Source: Fusarium oxysporum f. sp. lycopersici 4287 (lineage: Eukaryota > Ascomycota > Sordariomycetes > Hypocreales > Nectriaceae). From it: a stretch of 64,000 nt of DNA. Positions 1 through 12,700 of this stretch are shown here, piece after piece. Under the pieces are notes generated by a model that ran no database searches, had not been told where the DNA came from, and worked only from the letters and a program-made list of their open reading frames with translations. The position numbers were made by a program, and so were the translations under genes. Location of the stretch: the NCBI RefSeq assembly GCF_000149955.1, contig NC_030987.1, positions 2,633,236 to 2,697,235 on the forward strand. Reading direction: 5' to 3'. Each line of letters starts with the position of its first letter. The stretch's first letter is position 1.

Positions 1-725
1 GGCTCACACCATTGCACTTCAACCCTCACTGCACCAAATCATCATGGGTCGTGGTTTTAATCTGCCTTGGGGCTTGTCTTGCCAGCCCACCCTTTCAAAT
101 AATAGCTGTCTACTACCCACCCACCGAGAGCACTCACAGCCGGATCTTACTTGTCCCTGTCATCTTCATGAGTCGATGAGTAATTACTCGACGCTGACAG
201 GCTGAAATACAGCTGCTTCCGCACGCCCCCCTTGGACCAGGTGAACCACTTTGTACAACCGTCCACGCCTCGAACTTGCCTTTGACGAATCATTGCGACG
301 CCGATTCTAATACGGCATGCGTCCGTTTGCTTTGCCGTCATTCCAATTCGCAGCTCCCGTGTTTTGGACCCCGGCTGGCGTGTACATCCTCCGAGACTTG
401 GTTCCGCATGGTCGTGAAGCGACCAAAGCAGCCTGATGTTAGTCCACACAGTTTTAGCTAATAGCATGTTGGCCTGTAATTAATGCCCCAGGATGAGGCT
501 TTTGGCGGACCAGTGCGTTCCCTAAAAGGGCCATATCTTCTACTCCGAGTGCACACCTTTAACATCGCCGGTATTGTCGCCGGCCCTGATTGTTACCGGT
601 GCCGTTTGCCCATCGAGACCACCCACCTCATTATCATTATCCATTACCCTGATTGCTCGGTAACACCATTGTTCTGACTAACACACTCTCAGACCACCAA
701 CCACCAGAGGTGTAACTTGAGCACT
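1..725. other. Upstream region of the siderophore synthetase gene
   Basis: No convincing gene is visible here. The open frames are short, without recognisable domains, and in conflicting directions. The stretch presumably holds the promoter and 5' UTR of the synthetase that starts at 726. A 64-codon ATG frame (483-677) closes about 50 bases before that start and could at most be an upstream ORF. Two abutting GATA-type hexamers on the minus strand (631-642, TTATCA then TTATCC) are the only motif that fits iron-regulated GATA factors; see the rejected list for why this is weak. Confidence 0.6.
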
Positions 726-3700
726 ATGGACTTGACAGGACTCTCTATCCTTAATGCCCGGCCTTCCAGGCTGCCTGGACCAAACCTCCTACACCAACTG
801 GTGAAGAAGCCGGGCCAACACGTAGCCCTGGATTATATGAGTAACGGTCGGCAATCTACATTGACTTACAGCGAACTTCATGAAGCTGCAGCGTCCATTG
901 CGACTCGCATAACAACAGCATCAGGCAATGTCACAGGACAGTTTGTTGTTCCTGTGCTCATTCACCAATCCCCTCTACTATACATCTCACTCTTGGCCAT
1001 TTTAAAGTCCGGAGGGGCTTTCTGTCCTCTCAATATTGATGCGCCGCCGGAACGCGTAAAATTCATTCTTGACGATGTCGCAGCAACAGTGGTGTTGACC
1101 ACGAAAGAACTGGCATCTGAAATACCCAACAATACCGGTGCAACTATAATCATCGTTGATGAGAATGAAGAATATCAAGGCTCTTCTCGATCTCCAGGAG
1201 TCGAGCTCAAACATAGAGTCCCTCAGCCAGAAGATCTAGCCTATGTCATGTATACATCAGGATCAACAGGAACTCCCAAAGGCGTGGGAATTTCGCACGA
1301 TGCTGCATCGCAAGCTCTTATTGCCCATGATAGACATATCCCACCATTCTCCCGCTTTCTGCAGTTTGCAGCACCGACATTTGATGTCTCAGTCTTTGAA
1401 ATATTCTTCCCATTCTTTCGAGGTGCTACTCTCGTGAGTATTCGGCGGGTTGAGATGTTAGACGACCTTCCTGGCGTGCTACGCGCTATGAGAGTGGATG
1501 CCTGCGAACTCACACCAACAGTCGCTGGAAGCCTGTTGCGCCGAAGAGAAAATGCGCCAGACCTCAAGTTGCTTTTGACAATTGGAGAAATGCTCAACGC
1601 CCCAGTAGTTGACGAATTTGGAGGGGACGATGAAAGGCCGAGCATGCTCTGGGCAATGTATGGCCCAACTGAAGCCACAATTCACTGGTAAGATTCTCAA
1701 CTATTTCTTAGCAAACATCTGACTCTAACAAAATGCCAGTACTCTTCAAACTGCATTCTCGTCTGATTCTTCGACGGGCAATATTGGTGTACCCCTCGAT
1801 ACAGTCTCGTGCTTCATTATCGAGATTCCAGAGTCAGATAGCCACGAGTTTGAAATTAAAATTCTTCCCCAAGGAGAGGTTGGAGAGTTGGCTGTGGGTG
1901 GCTACCAGTTAGCTGCTGGCTACATCAACAGACCGGAGCAAACAAATTCAGTCTTCGTTGATTCACCATTTGGGCGCATCTATCGTACGGGGGACAAAGC
2001 TCGTTTACTTCCAAATGGAAAACTTGAATGCTTCGGTCGATTATCAGATGGCCAAGTGAAGCTGAGGGGACAACGTTTGGAGTTGGGAGAAGTAGAGCAG
2101 GCCGTCCTTCGAACCTCAGGATGTCACAGCACCGTGGCAGCGATAGTGCAATCTATCCTGATAGTGTTCTGTGCTGTAGACGAAGGAGTGACTGAATTTG
2201 CTATTTTGAAGCATTGCAAAGATTGGCTACCGCAGTACATGGTTCCTGGAGAAGTTGTCTTGATGTCAGAATTTCCAAGACTACCCAGTGGCAAAGTTGA
2301 CCGGAAGAGGCTTAAAGCAGAGTACGAACAACGCAAAGCAGACATGTCAGAGAGCATCTTGGACTCCGCGCCAGTTGACACAATGGAATCAGAGCTTCTG
2401 GCAGTTGTGTCTCAGAGTTTGAATTTCAAAGTCGATAAGTCGACGTCTCTCGCCTTGATTGGAATGGATTCCCTCAAAGCAATCAAGTTAGCCTCTGCCC
2501 TTCGGACTTCTGGGTTTGGGATAGACTCAACTGCTCTTCTCACAATGAAAACCGCGTCTGAAATTCTTTCTGCCATCCGAAGGCAGCTGCAACGCGATAT
2601 AGCCAACCCTCAACAACCGTCAACAAATCTTTCGTTAGACTTTGAGGATATTGTACGACAAGACGCCACCCTAGCTCGAATTCGTGGCTCAGTCGAGGAC
2701 GTGATACCATGCACGCCTCTTCAAGCAGCTATGCTAGCCGAGACTGCACGGAACCCAACAACTTATTGCAACGAGCTTGAGCTTAGTATTCCGCTAGGTT
2801 ATGGCATCGATTATATATCAGAGACTTTCAGAGAACTTTCACAGCAGAATGCAATTCTGCGTGCGGGGTTCGCAGCTGCAAAGGGCAACTTCGTTATGAT
2901 TTTCCAGCGAGAACTCCGAACCGAACAGATCTGCGTTGTTGACCAGCTTCAAAAACGACTGTCCCTCTCCTCACCCCAGGACTTCATATCTCCCTTGATA
3001 CTCCAGATCCAGCGAAGTCCAGTAGAGGACAGGGTCCGCGTTCTCTTGCAACTGCATCATTCACTATATGATGGATGGTCTATGGATATTCTTCTTTCTG
3101 ATTGGTCCAAACTGCTCCTGCGACAACAAGTATCTCAGCATCCTTCATTCCGGGAAGTTGTCAGATTTCATCATGACATGCAAACAGGCGATGCCACCCG
3201 AGTATTCTGGACGGAACATCTCGCAGGATGGAAACGATCGCCATTGCCCAAACTACGCGATAAGTTGATGCACTCAAACCAAACCCTATCAATCAGGAGG
3301 CGATTGTCCCTCTCTCGAAGTAGGGTTGATACAGGAATGCAGAAGCTTGGCTGCAGTCCTCAAGTGATATTCCAGGCCTCACTAGCTCTGCTGTGGTCAG
3401 GGATCACAGGAATGCGTGATATCACGATTGGCTCAGTAACTTCTGGAAGGACGATTCCTTTAGCAGGCATTGAGCAAGTAATTGGACCATGCATTGCCTC
3501 CCTCCCTGTTCGAGTCGATTTAGACAACGTATCCGTATGTCTCGACCTGCTCAATAGCATCCACTCAAGTAACAGAGCGATTATGCAACATTGTACACTT
3601 TCATTATCAGAGCTCAAAAAGCTGGTCGCATTACAGCCCGGCGAAAGCCTCTACGATGTGCTTTTTGTATACCAGGAATCTCTCACCAGCTCGGAGCGAA

Positions 3701-6700
3701 CGCAGAACGTTGTGAGAGAGACCAGTCATCTGGATCGACTGGAGACACCGCTTGTGTTTGAAGTTGAGCCAAGAGAAGATGGATTTGAGCTTCAAGTTAC
3801 ATATCAAGAGGACTTCGTGCCACCAAAGACGGCAGAACACATGGTGAATCAGCTTGAGTTATTGATTATCTCCATGCTGGAGAATCCTACCACAAAGGTC
3901 AAAACGACACTGAAGGAGGTCAGCTGCAGCCCGTCCATTCACAACATCCGGCCTACCATGCCGCAGAAAACCCCTGATTTGGCGCGACTTTTTGAAGAAG
4001 TTGTGCTTCAAACTCCGGACTCGGATGCTCTATTCTTTGCTCACTCTTTAGACGGCGGCCTCCAAACGAAATGGACATTTCAAGAGCTCAACGCAGTGGC
4101 AAATCGCATCGCGAGATATCTACATTGCAGCGGTGTCGGAGTTGGCGAAGTAGTGGCTATTGTGATGGAAAAGTCACCAACGTTGTACGCATCAATCCTG
4201 GGCATCATCAAGTGTGGCTGTGGATATCTCCCAATTCTTCCTTCAACCCCTCCTGCTCGCATCCGTGAGATCCTACAACAGGCCCATACTGAGCATTGCG
4301 TGGTCGATAACGTGTCTCGTGACCAATGCCCATCTCTGTCCGGGCTTTCTACGATAACTGTCGATACCAACTCGCTCCATGACATATCCACGGACAATTT
4401 GGACGTTGGAGTTGATGGGACTCGACTCGCGTACGTGATTTACACGTCGGGCACGACAGGAACCCCAAAGGGTGTTGCAATTCAGCAACATAGTATTGCT
4501 GCAAACATTGAGCATCTTGAGGCACTGTATCCCAAATGTCTCAACTCACAGGGTCGCCTCCTGCAAGCATGTTCTCAAGCATTCGATGTGTCAGTATTCG
4601 AGATATTTTATACATGGTGCGCAGGGATGTGTTTATGTTCAGGGACAAATGACACAATCTTGGAGGATATCGAGCGCTCGATACGCGACCTGGGTATCAC
4701 CCACCTCAGCATGACACCAACGGTTGCCAACATCGTTAACCCTACTAATGTCCCCGGCGTGGAGTTTCTCGTGACTGCCGGAGAACCCATGACACAGTCC
4801 GTCCATGAGAAATGGCAACGCCAGTTGTGGCAGGGATATGGACCATCGGAAACCACAAATATCTGCACAGTGAAGAAAATGACAGCAGATGACCATATTG
4901 AGCACTTAGGGCACGTGTTTCCTAATACCTCTGTTGTGGTACTCTCCCCAGAAAGTCCTGACGTAGTGCCCCTTAATTGGGTCGGCGAGTTCTGTTTTGG
5001 AGGTGCCCAGGTCGCTCAAGGTTACCTCAACATGCCAGAGTTCACATCCCAAAAATTCATTCAACATCGCCAGTACGGAAGACTTTATAGATCTGGAGAC
5101 ATGGGTCGTATGCTTCCCGACGGTTCCCTGCTGATACTTGGCCGCATCGATGATCAAGTAAAACTAAGAGGTCAGCGAATCGAAGTTGGTGAGATCAGCA
5201 GCATGGTGACCTCGAGCGGTCTGGCATCCTCAGCTGCTACAGTATTGGTACAACGCGGAGAGACTTCCCCCCAGCAACTATCTCTCTTCTTCGTTCCGAA
5301 TCATGACCCTTCTAGCTTTCATGTGTTGAAAATCAACAGCGAAACCCACCAGTCCCTCGTCGCACACCTGAAATCGCGATTGCCAAGCTACATGGTGCCC
5401 ACTTACCTTATCCCGATCTCATCAACACCCATGACTTCGAGTGGAAAGATAGATAAGCGCCGGCTTCGTGACTGCTTTCATAGGTTGAGTATGGACTATC
5501 TCGAAGAAGCCTCTAGAATGTCCCTGGACACTCAAAACGAGGGTGATTGGAGCCAGTCAGATTTGAAAATCGCAGATACCCTTGTGGAGTCTGCGAATGT
5601 ATCCAGGAATGACTTCGGTAGATGGACACCCTTTGCTCTTCTCGGAATAGACTCTATATCTGCCATCGATCTAGCACGCAATCTCAGCTCAAAACTTGGT
5701 TCTCGAGTTGCTGTGTCTGAGATTCTTCGCAACCCAACTGTTGCGCAATTGGCGAGATATTTGGATGGAAAGATATCACAACAAGAGGAAACCCCAGTCG
5801 ATAGTCTTGAAGGCTTTTTTCCCGTCACCTTCGTTGACTCGATGGAAAAAGAGTTTACCAAAGAGGCAAAGACTATTAGGGAGATCTTGCCATGCACTCC
5901 CTTACAGGAGGCGATGCTTTCTCGTGGCCAAAGGGGTTACTATAACAAGGTGCTCCTACGCCTGACAACTAGCTCTGGAGCCATGAGGTCGTACTGGAAA
6001 ACCATGTCGTATAGGCATGATATTCTTCGGACCTGTTTTGCGGCAACGACAGATTCCCGACGTGCCATTGCTCAGATCGTCCTTGAGAGCTGGGAAATAC
6101 CGTGGAAGACATTCGATGTTAGTGAATTGTCTTTCGATGGGGCGATTGAACAACATCTCAAGTCTCTCCCTGATCCAGTCGATTCAAGGACACCGCCGAT
6201 ATCTCTAGCGCTACTTAGATACCGTGGATCTGAGTTTCTGTCATTCATCTGCCATCACGCACTTTACGATGGTGTGGCAATGGAACGACTTCTCAAGGAG
6301 GTGGAAGCATTGGCTGTTGGCGAGGAACTACCGCCGCCGGTCCCCTATAGTCAGTTTCTGAGACTATCCACTCGCTTGCCCGACGATGCAGAACAATTTT
6401 GGCAACGGCACTTTGAGAACTACAAACCATCTGCAATCTTCCCCCAGACAACCACGAGTGAAGTTGATCAGAGCACCTGCACCACATCTATGGATATCCC
6501 TCTCAGCGATTTGCAGTTGCGTATTCGAGATCTCGGGTCAACCCTCCTTTCGGTTTGCCAAGCAAGCTGGGCCACTGTCCTTGCAGCCGCATATAGACGT
6601 ACAGACGTGTGTTTTGGAAATGTTGTAAGCGGCCGTACTCTTGACATCGAAGGTCTTGAAAGACTCGTTGCACCCTGTTTCAATACGATCCCTGTGCGAG

Positions 6701-9700
6701 TCAAATTCCCAGAAGCATCCAGTAATATTGATCTGGCCAAGCACCTTCAGAAGATGAACACAGAGCTTATTGCGTACCAATTTACTCCGCTGAGGCTTAT
6801 CCAGCGTAGCATCAATCGCACTGGGAAGCATATATTTGATACGCTCCTACTGCTGCAAAAGCCATTACAGGACATCGACAAGAACGTCTGGACTCTTGAA
6901 GGAGATTCTGGAGACATGGATATCCCCCTGGTGTGCGAAATCGTCCCTTGCCCTGGATTGAACTCACTAGTTGTCAATCTTCATAGGGACATGAGTATTG
7001 TCACTGAGGAAGTTGCCACGGCTATGGCTGATGTTTTCAAACTTACATTGCGAGCCATTCTGACAACTCCCCATGCAAGTTCATTGAACAAGAAGGATCT
7101 TCCCGATACCCTCAGGTCAATAATAGACCAGCTCGTACCTCGAACCGAAAAAGACAACACAACAGTGACACCTTCCAACAAAAAAGAAGAATGGAGCGAG
7201 CTTGAGTTACAAGTTCGACATGTCCTGGCCACCCTTTCAGGGGTAAGCGATCAGCATATACAACGCCGCACAACCATTTTCCAGTTGGGCCTCGACAGCA
7301 TCAACGCTGTGCAGGTGGCTTCGGTTCTCCGCCAGCGCGGTTTCGTCGTATCGGCCTCTGATGTGATTGAATGCCCAAGCTGCTCTAAGATAGCCGCAAA
7401 GCTACTGGAAAATTCATCGAGAGCAGATGCTGGGTATGTATTGAAGTACGATCTTGACAGATTTTCACGACAAGTCCTCACGGAGGTTGTTGATCAACTA
7501 CCCAAATCAGTCAAAATCGAGGCAGTCCTACCATGCACACCTGTCCAGTCTGCCATGCTGGCATCTTTCGTTCAGTCTGGAGGTGATAACTACCTCAACG
7601 CAGTGAGGTATGTAGTGACGGAAGACATCCAAGTAGCGAACCTCGAAAGGGCTTGGCAGCTGCTCCAACAACGACATCCTATGCTGAGAACTGGCTTTGT
7701 CCCCGTGCAACATGCAGAATCCTCTTTTGCTATGGTAAGGTATGAAGTAGGATCAATAGAGACGACTCTGAACCGTCTGCACTTGGTTGGAGACGAACAG
7801 GCCGACCTCATCCAGATGAAGGCTGATGCCAGCAAATCGATGCTTTCTTCGCTGCACCACCCCCCTTGGAGTGTAATTCTGGCTCAAACATCCCAAACCA
7901 ATACCATGAGCCTCGTCATTCACCATGCTCTCTACGACGCTCCCGCACTTCACCTGATGCTTGATGAACTTTCACAACTAGTCAAGGGCAATCAGCTACC
8001 CCGGCCTACGACCATCGAGCCTGCAGTATCAGCCATTCTGGGCATGGCACTGAATGACAAATCTACAGAGAAGGAATTCTGGGAGGCTAAAGCCAGCAAG
8101 ATTGTTGTTAACAAGTTCCCAATAATGACACCTTTACGAGTTGAAGAACGACATGTGCTGGTTGACTCAATGGTTGGATCACTATCATCCACAAAACTCA
8201 GGACAGCGACTCAAGCCTCAAATGTCACAATACAAGCGGCCATCCAAGCCGCTTGGACACGAGTACTGGCATCTTATTTGGGAGAGGACTCGGTTGTCTT
8301 TGGTGTTGCGCTGTCTGGAAGAACCATTGATGAGACAAAGGATGTCGCGTTCCCATGCCTCAACACAGTGCCTGTTGTGGCAAGCAACGTTCCGTCTAAT
8401 GCTGACCTGGTCAGCTACATGATGAGCTACAACCAGCACCTTCACAAATACCAATTCTCGCCGCTCAATCAAGTGCAGAAATGGCTAGGTCACCCCGCAG
8501 GCCCCATATTCGACACTCTCATTGCGTACCAGAAAATGCCAGATCATAACACTTCGTTTGTACCGTGGAAGCTGGTCAACGAAGAAGCCAAAGTCGAATA
8601 TCCAGTCTCATTGGAGATTGAACCCACGGACAATGACCAGATTCGCTTATGCATAACGTACTACAGCGACATCCTTCCCCGTGAACAAGCACAGGTTTTG
8701 ATGAAGCAGTTCGACGCTTCACTAACCCACATCGCCTGCAATGCTGCTGGTTTCGAGGATGAAGTGATGAAAAACTCTTTATCCCTGTATTCGATACTTC
8801 CTGCATCAGCCCCAGTACTGGACACCCCTGTTCAGCTGTTACACCAATTTGTCGAGAAGGGAGCAGTTTCTCATCCGGAAAAAATTGCTCTCGAGTTTGT
8901 ATCAGAGTTCGAGGGAGATGCATGTGCCAAGCAACAATGGAACTATCGTCAGCTTGACTGCATGGGTAACAAAGTTGCCAACATGCTCCGAAATAAGGTC
9001 ACTCTGGGTGGCATTGTTGCCGTACACTTCGACAAATGCCCCGAGGCATATTTCTCAATCCTGGGCATTCTAAAAGCTGGGTGCTCGTTTGTCGCACTGG
9101 ATCCGTCTGCACCGAGGGCGAGAAAGGAGTTTATCATCGAAGATTCTAATGCACCTTGCCTGCTAACAAGGTGCTCGAAGGATCTTGATTTCGAAACGAA
9201 AACCACGGTAATGGAAATAGAGACTCAGGTTTTGAATGACGTGAGCGAGGAGCATGTCGTTTTCCACCCGAATACCTCTCCATCAGATACTTGTTATTGC
9301 CTCTATACATCTGGGACAACAGGAACGCCAAAGGGCTGTGAGATCACTCACGATAATGCTGTTCAGGCAATGATGGCATTCCAGGAACTTTTCAAGGGCC
9401 ACTGGGATGAGGACTCACGCTGGCTTCAGTTCGCTGCTCTCCACTTTGATGTTTCTGTCCTCGAACAGTATTGGAGCTGGTCCGTCGGAATGGCTGTCGT
9501 TGCTGCACCCAAAGACCTCATTCTGGATGACTTGACAGCAGCCATCAATAGGCTCGGAATTACACACATTGACCTAACTCCAAGTCTTGCGCGACTCACA
9601 CATCCTGATGAAGTTCCCAGTCTCTGCCGTGGTGTGTTCATTACAGGCGGCGAACAGCTCAAACAGGAGATTCTTGACGTTTGGGGACCGCAAGCTGTCA

Positions 9701-12700
9701 TTTACAACGCATACGGCCCTACCGAGGCCACTATCGGTGTCACTATGTTTCAGCGTGTGCCCAGAAATGGCCGCCCTAGCAACATCGGAAAGCAGTTCCC
9801 CAATGTTGGTTCATTTGTGTTCAAACAAAACACTAATACGCCAGTCTTCCGCGGTGGTGTTGGAGAGCTTTGCGTGTCAGGGAAATTAGTGGGCAAGGGT
9901 TATCTCAACAGACCCGAATTTACAGCAGAGCGGTTCCCTACACTTGAACAATTCAACGAAAGAGTATACAGGACAGGTGATCTCGTCCGCGTGCTCCATG
10001 ATGGGTGCTTTGACTTTCTCGGTCGGGCTGACGACCAAGTCAAGCTTCGCGGCCAGCGACTTGAAATTGCCGAGATCAATCATATCATCCGTACCGATGT
10101 TGTCGATATTCACGACGCCGCAACTATTGTGGCTCGCCATGGAAGTAGTGGCAAGGACGTTCTGGTAACATTCGTCGTTGACCAGAAGTCTAAAAAAGGT
10201 CCCCTTGAAATTCTGATGGATCAGGAGGGTCTGGCTGCGCAAGCAAAAGAAGCCTGCCGTGCCAAACTTCCAGGCTACATGGTACCAACATATATCCTGT
10301 CACTTCCATACATCCCCCTTTCCTCAAACAACAAGGCAGAAATTAAGGATCTGAAAAGACTTTTCAGCGAACTTGCACCAGAGAAGCTCTTGGAGCTTTC
10401 TCATGCCACAACAGCACCTGTTTCACAGGGGGCCCGGAAGATAGTTGGTCAATTACTTGAAAGTATTGCGCAGTTCAGCAACATGAGCAAAAATGATCTG
10501 TCGTCATCGACAAGCATCTTTGATGTTGGCGTGGACTCAGTCACGGCCCTCAGACTCTCCTCCCTCCTCAAATCCCGCGGCCTCAAAGCAGCATCCCCTG
10601 CTTTGTTGCTTAAAAACCCCGTCATTGGCGATCTTGCCAACTCTTTGGCCAAGAACACCTCAAATCGACAAGAGAAACTTGTGCGAGAGGTTAAGCAGTC
10701 TATCCAGGCATATGGCCATCGGCACCGTGGCATGGTCTGCCGCCTTCTTAATATTGAGCCAGCTGATGTCGAATATGTTGCCCCATGCTCACCTTTACAA
10801 GAGGGTATCATATCACGGTCATTGACCAGCAGCGAGCCCGGAGCTTACTTCAATACTTTTGAGTTGAAGCTCCATGAGTCTACGTCCATAAGCAAGTTGC
10901 AAGTGGCATGGGACGATTTGGTACGAACAGAGAGTATTCTGAGAACTGTCTTTGTACCCACCCCGCATGGCTTCTTACAAGCTGCCGTGCGAAAATCTAC
11001 CTTGGCATGGGAAACCTACACTGTACAATCGGATGAATCGATTCCTGCATATCTTGCAGAGCAGAAGAAGTATTGGATCCAGCGGAACGAGTCTTCTATC
11101 ACACAGCCTTTGCTATTCATCTATATGGAGACACCGACATCTAGACTGCTTACGGTTCATATTTTCCATGCACTTTATGATGGTAACAGTTTTGATCTCA
11201 TGATGAAGCGGGTCGCGGCGAATTATTCTGGTATTCACGCACCTGATGCTCCTTCATTTCTTGAAACTCTTAGTTATGGTCCTCTGGCAAAATATGATAA
11301 CTGCAGAGGTTTCTGGGAGAAACAACTAGAAGGCTGGGCTCCTGTTTCGATTCAGGCACATGGGAATGGCGAACCGGATGCTGTGGCCGTCGCTGAGCGG
11401 GAAATGTCGACTGCAAGTCTTGAGGCGATTCGTTCTTCTCAGAACGTTACGCTTCAAGCTGTTGTCATGGCGTTATGGACCTCTGTTTTGCAAAACTTCA
11501 CCCAGCAGCAGCTCACCGTTGGTATCGTTGTATCTGGGCGAGCCATCGACCTCCCTGGGATCGAGAACACCATCGGCCCTCTTTTCAACACCGTACCTTT
11601 CTATTGTCGAGCAATCCGTCACGAAAGTTGGCAGTCACTTCTTCGGCGCTGCCATGACTTCAATGCATCAGTTCTCGATTTCCAACATGTTCCTTTGAAG
11701 GACATCCAGAAGTGGTGCTCTAAGGGCAAGGCCTTGTTTGACAACCTCTTCACCTTCCAGATCGAGGAAACCGCGCCTGCCAATGAGAGCAGCCTCCTTT
11801 TTGATATCATGGATAGCCCAGCAACGCCTGACTACCCTCTTGCGCTTGAAGCCGTCTACGCTCATTCGGGTAATCTCCGACTCACTCTTGTCGCACAAGG
11901 ACATATTGCGTCCTCACAAGTGCTGAATAGCATACTTGATGACATTGAGCGCTTTGCAAACCTGGCTGCAAGCTCACCAGAGAGCGAGGTACCCGTTCCA
12001 GAAATCGAGCAAAAATGCGACCCTGACGTCAATAATGAACGCATCCAAACGCACAAATCAGCCAATTTTGAATGGAGTCAAGAAGCTCAAATTGTTCGGA
12101 ACGAAGTTGCTTTCTTGGCCGATGCTGCCCCATCTGATCTTAATGAAAATGTGTCGGTCTTGGAACTCGGTCTCGACAGCATTGATGTAATCAAGCTGTC
12201 TTCCACGCTGAGGAGGAAGGGAATCCATCTGTCCCCTTCACATATCATGCGCCACAAGGCGATTGCCAATATACTGGCTGAGTCGAGTGATCTTTCTCTC
12301 AAACCGTCAACTTCTGCAGATGATGCTTCGCTGCGGCAGGTCAAGACTAGGTTGCGCGAATATCTTGAGAGTGTCGGCGCGGACCTAGGCCGCGTCGAAT
12401 CTGTTCTTCCACCCACCCATCTTCAAGAGTCAGGTGGTGACCGGGATGATCCAATCTGATTTTGANNNNNNNNNNNNNNNNNNNNNNNNNNNNNNNNNNN
12501 NNNNNNNNNNNNNNNNNNNNNNNNNNNNNNNNNNNNNNNNNNNNNNNNNNNNNNNNNNNNNNNNNCTTCAATCACGACATACTCCAAGTGTCCGATCATG
12601 TTGACACTACGAGACTGATCAACGCTTGGAAGGAATTGATTCAGCGTACACCTATCCTGCGGACAGGATTTGTACAAGTCGCTCATCAGGACCTGGATAT

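Noticed and set aside
631..642. Two abutting GATA-type hexamers (TTATCA, TTATCC) about 90 bases before the synthetase start, as iron-regulator (SreA-type) sites
   Set aside because: Only one fits HGATAR. Such hexamers are expected about once per 340 bp by chance, and the longer ATCWGATAA form is absent.
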